From Corynebacterium pseudogenitalium (GTDB lineage Bacteria > Actinomycetota > Actinomycetes > Mycobacteriales > Mycobacteriaceae): 64,000 nt of DNA. The DNA lies in the NCBI RefSeq assembly GCF_024453815.1, contig NZ_CP072934.1:248001-312000 (forward strand), read 5' to 3'. Below are positions 57,811 through 64,000 of this stretch, piece by piece (position 1 is the stretch's first letter; every line of letters begins with the position of its first letter). The position numbers and the translations under genes are program-made. Below the pieces are notes generated by a model, which did no database searches, was not told the DNA's origin, and saw only the letters and a program-made list of their open reading frames with translations.

Positions 57811-59148
57811 GTGCCTGCTGACATTCGGCACCGCCAGCTCAATAGCGCGGCGGTGATCTTGTTCGGCTTCCTGGTAGCCCTGTTCGTGGGCACCGTGTTG
57901 CTGATGCTTCCGGCTTCCACTGTGAATCCGGGTGGGTTGCCGCTGTTGCCGGCGTTGTTTACGGCGACGTCCGCGCTGTGTGTAACCGGCCTAGCCATTG
58001 TGGATACGGCGACGTATTGGACTACGTTCGGCAAGGTGGTCATTGCCGTGTTGATCCAGGTTGGCGGGTTCGGGGTGATGAGCTTCGCGACGATTCTGGG
58101 TCAGGCGGTGGTCCGCAAAGCGAATTTGAGTGCGAATGTGATTTCGGCGGTGGAGCGTCGTACGGCGGTGGGCGGGATCGCGCCGCTGTTGAGGCGGGTC
58201 CTGCTGGTGAGCATCGTGGTGGAGGCGCTGGTCGCGCTGGCGTTGACGGCGCGGTTCGTGGCGTTGGGCTACCCATTGCCGCGCGCGTTGGGGCATGGGG
58301 TGTTTCATGCGGTGTCGGCGTTTAACAATGCGGGGTTCGCGCTTTATTCGGACAACATGACCGGCTTCGTGGGGGATTGGTGGGTCTGCGTGCCTATCAT
58401 GGCGGCGATCATTATTGGTGGTTTGGGGTTTCCGGTGCTGTTTCAGTTTCGGCGGGACGTGTTTCACCTGCACCGCTGGACGTTGAATACGCGCATGGTG
58501 GTTGCCGGTACGCTCTTCCTTCTTTGCTTTTCGACGGCCACCATCCTCGCCATGGAGTTGAACAACCCGCGCACGCTGGGTGGGTTGCCGGCGTCGGATG
58601 CGGTGTTGGCGGGGCTGTTTCAGGCGGTGCAGACCCGCACGAGCGGGTTCAACTCTGTCGATATTGGCGGGATGCACGAGCCGACGCTGTTTGCGATGGA
58701 CCTGTTCATGTTTGTGGGGGCGGGCCCGGCTGGCACGGCGGGTGGCGTGAAGATCACGACGGTGTTGGTGTTGGTGTCGGCGGTGTCGGCGGTGGTGCGG
58801 GGTCGCACGCAGCCGGTCATGCTGGGCAAAGGTGTCCCGGTGGAGGTGGTGCACCAGGCGATCACGGTGGTGATGCTCAGCGGCGCGCTGGTGGTGGCGG
58901 CGACGTTCGCGTTGTTGGCACTGACGCCGTTTCACCTGTCGGAGGTGTTGTTTGAGGTGCTGTCGGCGTTTGGCACGGTGGGGTTGTCCACGGGTATTAC
59001 GCCTCATCTGGATGCGCCTTCGTTGTTGGTCATTATTTTTATGATGATTGTTGGCAGGTTGGGTCCGATTACTGTGGCGACGGCGTTCGCGTTTGCGGAG
59101 CCGGCGTCGAAAATTTTGCTTCCTTATGAAAGGCCGATCATTGGTTAA
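57811..59148 (+). CDS. TrkH/KtrB-type potassium transporter subunit
   Basis: The GTG at 57811 gives 445 residues with filter-like repeats (TSALCVTGLAI, SAFNNAGFALY, QTRTSGFNSVDIG, SAFGTVGLSTG) of the Trk/Ktr K+ channel fold. TAATGT seven bases upstream supports this start. The cytoplasmic NAD-binding partner follows directly. Confidence 0.93.
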   Translation: MPADIRHRQLNSAAVILFGFLVALFVGTVLLMLPASTVNPGGLPLLPALFTATSALCVTGLAIVDTATYWTTFGKVVIAVLIQVGGFGVMSFATILGQAVVRKANLSANVISAVERRTAVGGIAPLLRRVLLVSIVVEALVALALTARFVALGYPLPRALGHGVFHAVSAFNNAGFALYSDNMTGFVGDWWVCVPIMAAIIIGGLGFPVLFQFRRDVFHLHRWTLNTRMVVAGTLFLLCFSTATILAMELNNPRTLGGLPASDAVLAGLFQAVQTRTSGFNSVDIGGMHEPTLFAMDLFMFVGAGPAGTAGGVKITTVLVLVSAVSAVVRGRTQPVMLGKGVPVEVVHQAITVVMLSGALVVAATFALLALTPFHLSEVLFEVLSAFGTVGLSTGITPHLDAPSLLVIIFMMIVGRLGPITVATAFAFAEPASKILLPYERPIIG

Positions 59149-59812
59149 GTTTGCAACGCCCACGTACGCGGTGCTTGGGCTCGGGAGGTTTGGCTCGGCG
59201 GTGGGCCGGGAGCTCATGTTTGACGACGCCACCGTCGTCGGCATCGATCTGGAAGAGTCCGCCGTGAAACGCAACAACGGGCTGCTGTCGAAGGTGGTGC
59301 AGGCGGACTGCACGGACGTGGCCACGATTGAAGAGTTGGGCATTTCGGAGTTCGACGGCGTCGTCGTGGCGATCGGCGGGGCGCACGTGGAGGCGTCGAT
59401 TTTGACGTGTTCGTTGTTGGTGGATGTGGGCGTCGAGAATTTGTGGGCGAAGTCTTCCGGCAATGCACACGGGCGCATCCTGGACCAGATTGGTGTGCCG
59501 CATGCGGTGCACCCGGAGGAGGCGATGGGGCGGCGTGTGGCGCACCTGGTGCGTGGCGCGAACCTCGACTATGTGGAGTTGTCCTCGGGCACGGCGATTG
59601 TGCACACGGTGGTGCCGACGCACGTGGCGGGCCCGCTCGACGAGCAGGCGTTGTGGCAGAGCCACGGCGTGAAGGTGATTGCCGTGCGCCGGGAGGACCG
59701 CTGGCAGCCCGTCCTCGGGCACATGGCTTTGGAGGCTGGCGAGCAGGTGCAGATCTATGGGGATTCGCGCCGGGTGGAAAAGTTCAGCCGCATGGCGGCA
59801 CGGCGACGCTAA
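59126..59812 (+). CDS. TrkA/KtrA-type regulatory subunit (RCK domain)
   Basis: The protein starts at ATG 59126 (228 residues) or TTG 59141, which has AAAGG seven bases upstream and may be better. It has the Rossmann VLGLGRFGSAVGREL, acidic D at the end of beta 2 (VVGIDLEE), and a C-terminal RCK_C-like part. It gates the potassium channel and overlaps its 3' end. Confidence 0.9.
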   Translation: MKGRSLVKFATPTYAVLGLGRFGSAVGRELMFDDATVVGIDLEESAVKRNNGLLSKVVQADCTDVATIEELGISEFDGVVVAIGGAHVEASILTCSLLVDVGVENLWAKSSGNAHGRILDQIGVPHAVHPEEAMGRRVAHLVRGANLDYVELSSGTAIVHTVVPTHVAGPLDEQALWQSHGVKVIAVRREDRWQPVLGHMALEAGEQVQIYGDSRRVEKFSRMAARRR

Positions 59813-59822
59813 CCTGGGCTGC

Positions 59823-61226
59823 ATGTCAGTACAGCACGCTTTCGACACTGCACGCGCGGCACAGCGCGCCTGGGCGACGACACCTCTTCGCCAGCGCAGC
59901 CGCATCTTCCTGCGCTACCACGACCTGATCCTTGCCCACCGCGACGAATTGGTGGACCTGATCCAGCAGGAGACAGGTAAGGCGAAACACAACGCGTTCG
60001 ACGAGGTCATGGATGTTGCGATTACCGCCCGCCACTACTCGTACCGCGCGAAGGCGCTGCTGACGCCAGCCCGAGTGCGGGGCGCTATGCCGGTGGCGAC
60101 ACGGACCGAGGTGCACCGGGCGCCGAAGGGTGTGGTGGGGGTGATTGCGCCGTGGAACTACCCGCTCTCGTTGGCGGTGTCGGATGCGGTGGCGGCACTG
60201 ATCGCGGGCAACGCGGTGGTGCTGAAGCCGGATACGCAAACCCCGCGCACCGCGCAGCGCGCCCACCAGCTGCTGGTGCAGGCTGGGCTGCCAGCCGACC
60301 TGTTCCAGGTTGTGGAGGGAAGCGGGCGGACGGTGGGGCAGGAGATCGTGAAGCGGTGCGATTTCCTCATGTTCACAGGGTCCACCGCCACCGGCAGGAA
60401 GCTTGCCGCGCAGGCCGGGGAGCGTCTGATTGGGTTTTCCGCTGAGCTGGGCGGGAAGAACCCACTGCTGGTTTTAGCCAGCGCGGACCCCGAGACGGCG
60501 GCACGTGGCGCCGCTGACGCGTGCTTCAGCAATACCGGTCAGCTGTGCATTTCCGTGGAGCGGATCTACGTGGACCGCGCCGTGGCAGAAGTGTTCCTTG
60601 AACAGTTTGTGGCGCTGACGAAACGCCTGCGCATTGGGCACGGGTGGGGTGACGATGTTGGCTCGCTGATTTCGGCGGAGCACCGCTCGCGTGTCGACGC
60701 CTTTGTCCACGACGCCGTGGACAAAGGCGCCACCGTCCTGGCTGGTGGGGAGGCGTTACCCCAGCTCGGGGATACGTTCTACGCACCGACCATCCTCGTG
60801 GACGTCCCGGAGGACGCCGATCTGTACCGCAAGGAAGTGTTCGGGCCGGTCGTCTACGTGGAGGTGGTGGATGGGCCGGAGGTGGGCGTCGAGAAGATGA
60901 ATGACACCGACTACGGGCTCAACGCCTCGATTTGGGGCGCGGAGGACGAGGCGCGCGTGGTCGCGGCGCACGTGCACGCCGGGACCGTGAACATTAATGA
61001 GGGGTACGCGGCCGCGTGGGCATCGATGGACGCGCCGATGGGCGGGTGGAAACAGTCAGGCGTGGGGCGACGCCATGGCGACGAAGGCCTGCTGAAGTAC
61101 ACCGAGGCGCGTACCGTGGCGGCGCAGCGTTACGTGCCGCTCGGCGGGGTCGGCGCTGGTGGCGGCAAGCCGGTCGCGGACGCGATGGCGCTTGCGCTGC
61201 GGCTGGGGAAACGCCTGCTGCGCTAG
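59823..61226 (+). CDS. aldehyde dehydrogenase, succinate-semialdehyde type
   Basis: From the ATG at 59823 the enzyme is 467 residues with APWNYPLSLAVSDA, FSAELGGKNPLLV (catalytic Glu near 208) and NTGQLCISVERI (Cys near 242). The closest group I recognise is NADP-dependent succinate-semialdehyde dehydrogenase, but substrate is unproven. TAACCT seven bases upstream overlaps the preceding stop. Confidence 0.85.
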   Translation: MSVQHAFDTARAAQRAWATTPLRQRSRIFLRYHDLILAHRDELVDLIQQETGKAKHNAFDEVMDVAITARHYSYRAKALLTPARVRGAMPVATRTEVHRAPKGVVGVIAPWNYPLSLAVSDAVAALIAGNAVVLKPDTQTPRTAQRAHQLLVQAGLPADLFQVVEGSGRTVGQEIVKRCDFLMFTGSTATGRKLAAQAGERLIGFSAELGGKNPLLVLASADPETAARGAADACFSNTGQLCISVERIYVDRAVAEVFLEQFVALTKRLRIGHGWGDDVGSLISAEHRSRVDAFVHDAVDKGATVLAGGEALPQLGDTFYAPTILVDVPEDADLYRKEVFGPVVYVEVVDGPEVGVEKMNDTDYGLNASIWGAEDEARVVAAHVHAGTVNINEGYAAAWASMDAPMGGWKQSGVGRRHGDEGLLKYTEARTVAAQRYVPLGGVGAGGGKPVADAMALALRLGKRLLR

Positions 61227-61232
61227 GCCCGG

Positions 61233-62012
61233 CTAGGACTTGCTCTCTGTGCTGTGGCCGGTGGCGTGCGCGATGGCGTCGGCGAGCCACTGCGCCAGGC
61301 CGGGTTGGCGTTCTTCGTAGTAGCGCTTGAAGCGTTCATCGGCGATGTAGCCGCGCGAGATCTGGAACTGCATCTCCGGGGTGACGTCGAAGAACTGCCC
61401 GATCACCTTCCGGTGTTCCTCGACGAGTTCGGCGGCTTCCGCGCTGTCGGTGGGCACGTCGCGGCGAACAGCGTCGGCGAGTTTGGTATCGATGGCGTCG
61501 AAACGCTGCTTGCTGTCCTCCCAGTCGCTCGCGCCCCAGTTGCCGGTGCGACCCTGGTACTGCGCCCAGCCGGGCGTGTCGCCGTAGGCCTCTTGCGCCT
61601 CGGCTTGGTGTTCGGTGTAGTTCGGGTCGCCGAGGATCTCGCCGACTTCTTCAAGGGTTGGTTTGTGGTTATTCATTGCTTGCTCCAATAACTTTTCGAC
61701 GGCCACCACCATCCCATCGATCCGCGAACGCTCCTCAAGCAGGCGTTCGTGTTGCCTGCGCAGGTGCTCCCGGTTCGAGGTGGGGTGGGAGAGTACTTCT
61801 TTGATTTCAGACAGTTTCATGCCAGTGGTCCGGTAGACCAGGATGTGCTGGATGCGCTCCAGGTCATCTGGCGTGTACAGCCTGTAGTTTGACCAGCTGC
61901 GATACACAGGTTCGACGAGGCCGGCCTGCTCCCAGTGGTGCAGGGTGCGCACCGTGATCCCGAATGCGTTGGCTACTTCGCCGACTGTGTACAGCGCTTC
62001 GTTGTTGGTCAT
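61233..62012 (-). CDS. MerR-family regulator with TipAS-like domain
   Basis: The 259-residue protein has an N-terminal MerR helix-turn-helix (YTVGEVANAFGITVRTLHHWEQAGLV), a coiled dimerisation helix (about 75-115), and a C-terminal TipAS-like ligand-binding region with GPxxTEH-type residues (DPNYTEHQAEAQEAYGD) and WxxF-like repeats. TipA relatives bind thiopeptides or other drugs. The ATG at 62012 is favoured by the promoter described below. Confidence 0.88.
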   Translation of the reverse strand: MTNNEALYTVGEVANAFGITVRTLHHWEQAGLVEPVYRSWSNYRLYTPDDLERIQHILVYRTTGMKLSEIKEVLSHPTSNREHLRRQHERLLEERSRIDGMVVAVEKLLEQAMNNHKPTLEEVGEILGDPNYTEHQAEAQEAYGDTPGWAQYQGRTGNWGASDWEDSKQRFDAIDTKLADAVRRDVPTDSAEAAELVEEHRKVIGQFFDVTPEMQFQISRGYIADERFKRYYEERQPGLAQWLADAIAHATGHSTESKS

Positions 62013-62019
62013 GGCAGCC

Positions 62020-62050
62020 ATTGTGCAGTCTGACGTTACGTCAGGGTCAA
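62020..62050 (-). promoter_or_regulatory. MerR-type 19-bp spacer promoter with palindromic operator
   Basis: On the minus strand TTGACC (62050-62045) and CACAAT (62025-62020) are exactly 19 bases apart, and the spacer contains the palindrome CTGACGTAACGTCAG (62044-62030). The ATG at 62012 lies seven bases past CACAAT, so the regulator probably controls its own leaderless message. Confidence 0.75.
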
Positions 62051-63924
62051 GCTTTGCTCTCGTCGATCTTGGAAAGCAGCTCGTCCGGGCCATACAGACC
62101 GGAGATTTCGACGGGGATGAAGAAGTCTTCGGTGAAGAACTGGCCCTTGGATGCGAACTCCCTGTTCACCCACGCGCCGAATGCATCCACTGGGATGAGT
62201 GGTATGCCGTACTGGCTGGCGGTCAGGTCGTCAGTGATGAGGGCGTCGCAAAGTGAGATGGGGATTTCCGGGCTGTACACGAGGCCGAGCTCGTCGCACA
62301 GGAGCGCCATGCGTGCACCGTCGGTGATGTGGATCCCGTTGATGACGATCGACCCACGGAACGCCACCTGGTGGCCTTCCTCGAGGATGTCGGCGAGGAA
62401 GGTCTCGTAGGGCGAACCCGTGTAGTACCTATACCAGTCCTCAAAATCGGCGAACGAGACGATCGGGATGCCCAGCTCCCGGGCGGTTCTTGCCTTGCGC
62501 GACATGGATGCCGGGTCCCACGCTACGAGGACATCGCACGTGGTTGCAGAGACGCTGTCTTCGAAGATGAGCCCGCACGAATCGCAGGCGGAGATGAGCT
62601 GCTCTTCGCCGTCGTAGAAGCTGATGGCTTCGCGGCAGCCCGTAAACACCACCCTCATGCCTGGGGAGAGCAGCGCAGCAATGTCGATGTTTTGCTCTTT
62701 GCCCTCCGGGAGGGACACCTGCGTCAGCCCTGTCATGATGGCGCGTTTGCGCACCTCCTCTTCGGCCCGCTTCGTCCAAACGCCGCGAGACATCCCCCAG
62801 GAAGAAAGCCGCAGGGCAGTCTGCTGGAGCATGCGTTGGTCGCTGACTTCCACGCCGGAGCCGGAGAAGGCTGCCCATGCGTTATCGGAGTCGGTCGCGC
62901 GAGTTTGATCGAGCTTGAGAGGAGCGGCGGGCGCCCAAAACGGCTGGAAGAGTGCGCCTTCTTGTGTATCGGATGCGTCGGGTACCGGCCGCACGTAGGG
63001 GATCTCGACGTCCCCCGAGAGGAAATCGAGCGCCATGGAGTGCGCGCGTTCGATGACGTCGCTGCCCTCAATGATGATGTCGAGTGCCTCGGCGTCGATA
63101 CCGTCGCCGAGTTCCATGTCGAGGCCTCGTGCCTGGTAGCGGCCGGCGTCCTGGGCCATCTCCAGGCGATCGCCGACGACAATGCCACCTGCAGCCTGCC
63201 GTAGCAGCAGCGGCCAAAAGTCCTCGAGCTGCGGCGCGATAGCAACCCCACCCGGAGGAACCTCGTTGTCGAGGCCGAACTGCCCCAAGTCAGACATCGG
63301 GTTGAGCCACGTGCCAAAGTCCGCAACGACCTGGCCACGCTCCACAACCACCGCGTGAACGCGAACCACGTGGTAGCTCACATTAAAACTGACACCGTCA
63401 AAGGAGAGGAACACGTAACGCTCGGGATCCTGCCTTGCCTCCTCCAGCATCATCTCCAGCGGTGAGTCGGGCCCAGCCAATTCTCCCGCAGCGATGAGTT
63501 GCACGCCCCCAAACGGTTCGTTGTTCTTTCGCACGCGCTGCAGGGCGACGCTCATCATCAACAGGAGCTCGGTGTTGAGGTTGTGGGCGTCGTCGATAAT
63601 TAATGTCTCAGCCAAGCTGAGCAGCAGCTTGGCATCGTTGATGTCCCAGGAACCGCCCGGCAGGACATCGCCGAGCGTCATGAAGGGATCGAAGTTGAAT
63701 GCAGAGTCGATCGTCAGCCCGCTGATGCCGCTCGCCGCGGGTTCCAGCAGCGCGACGGGCAGCACCCGTTTGCGCAGGTTATCCGGTAGCGCGTCATTCG
63801 CTTCCATGAACGTGCGCAGCAGCGTGGATTTGCCGGTGCCGGGCGCGCCATCGATCACAACGCTTTCGCCGTTGTACATCAACGTAAGCGCATGCTCGAA
63901 GTCCTGCGGCATCGAAATGGCCAT
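62047..63924 (-). CDS. Pif1-like ATPase / degenerate DnaQ exonuclease / tandem BRCT fusion
   Basis: The ATG at 63924 behind GAAAGG gives 625 residues. Residues 20-150 match Pif1 helicase core 1A: Walker A GAPGTGKST (26-34), EPAASGISGLTIDSAF in place of the PTGVAA-THS motif, a weak Walker B LIIDDAHN (108-115) and LQRVRKNNEPFGGVQL (128-143). Residues about 170-290 resemble a DnaQ fold, but the metal-binding DxE reads SFD. Two BRCT domains follow (about 420-500, VVFTGCREAI and KARTARELGIPIVS; about 512-592). No second helicase domain is present. Likely a DNA-repair scaffold or ATP-gated sensor; I know no described counterpart. Confidence 0.75.
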   Translation of the reverse strand: MAISMPQDFEHALTLMYNGESVVIDGAPGTGKSTLLRTFMEANDALPDNLRKRVLPVALLEPAASGISGLTIDSAFNFDPFMTLGDVLPGGSWDINDAKLLLSLAETLIIDDAHNLNTELLLMMSVALQRVRKNNEPFGGVQLIAAGELAGPDSPLEMMLEEARQDPERYVFLSFDGVSFNVSYHVVRVHAVVVERGQVVADFGTWLNPMSDLGQFGLDNEVPPGGVAIAPQLEDFWPLLLRQAAGGIVVGDRLEMAQDAGRYQARGLDMELGDGIDAEALDIIIEGSDVIERAHSMALDFLSGDVEIPYVRPVPDASDTQEGALFQPFWAPAAPLKLDQTRATDSDNAWAAFSGSGVEVSDQRMLQQTALRLSSWGMSRGVWTKRAEEEVRKRAIMTGLTQVSLPEGKEQNIDIAALLSPGMRVVFTGCREAISFYDGEEQLISACDSCGLIFEDSVSATTCDVLVAWDPASMSRKARTARELGIPIVSFADFEDWYRYYTGSPYETFLADILEEGHQVAFRGSIVINGIHITDGARMALLCDELGLVYSPEIPISLCDALITDDLTASQYGIPLIPVDAFGAWVNREFASKGQFFTEDFFIPVEISGLYGPDELLSKIDESKA

Positions 63925-64000
63925 GACCTGCACCTTTCGCATCAACTATCACTTGTTGATTTATTGAAGCATGCAGCCCCGACATTGCGCGGGCGGTGTT
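63925..64000. other. upstream region, right window edge
   Basis: No gene is seen in the last 76 bases; they hold the leader and probable promoter of the Pif1-like gene. Confidence 0.3.

Overview
The window reads as chromosome of a high-GC Corynebacterium. Two Ag85-type mycoloyltransferases, the mycothiol gene mshA, an sdhCAB operon without sdhD, a senX3-regX3 pair behind phosphoglycerate mutase, and a hemACDB-hemE-hemY-hemL plus ResB/CcsB block all fit that genus. From the murB/mshA area through the heme genes, gene order parallels Mycobacterium tuberculosis Rv0481c-Rv0512. No rRNA, tRNA, CRISPR array, insertion sequence or prophage was seen.

Layout. 1-6.4 kb is envelope biogenesis: an rmlCD fusion cut by the window edge, rmlB, a flippase-like membrane protein, two mycoloyltransferases, and a 36-codon gene with its own terminator. 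6.4-12.4 kb is central metabolism: lpd, sdhCAB and a small membrane protein. 12.4-21 kb holds conserved actinobacterial genes (DUF445, DUF2516, LmeA-like, DUF2505), murB and two tandem acyl-CoA synthetases. 21-31.5 kb carries an EspI/MinD-like ATPase, mshA, a secreted trypsin-like protease, gpmA, senX3-regX3, ppx, proC, an excisionase-like regulator and bS22. 31.8-33.1 kb is bioB with a BsaP-type partner under a BioQ-like operator. 33-45.3 kb is a HAD hydrolase, a glutaredoxin-like protein and heme synthesis, with a P-type-ATPase-like protein that has lost every catalytic motif. 45-57.5 kb has a transporter, a coiled-coil CAP-like surface protein, DedA, hemL and the cytochrome c maturation set resA-ccdA-resB-ccsB, then galE. 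57.5-64 kb has a Trk/Ktr potassium system, an aldehyde dehydrogenase, a TipA-like MerR regulator and a Pif1/DnaQ/BRCT fusion.

The genes link into two main tasks: cell-envelope construction, and heme/cytochrome supply for the respiratory chain that sdhCAB feeds. The strongest unexplained items are the catalytically dead P-type ATPase inside the heme cluster, the Pif1-DnaQ-BRCT fusion with degenerate active sites, a family of composite intergenic palindromes at four sites (three between convergent genes), and the 36-codon gene beside the mycoloyltransferases. About two dozen genes have a TANNNT-like -10 box 6-8 bases before the start codon, suggesting widespread leaderless transcription; I used this to choose several starts. 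All functional calls come from reading the sequence and recalled family knowledge; nothing was searched.
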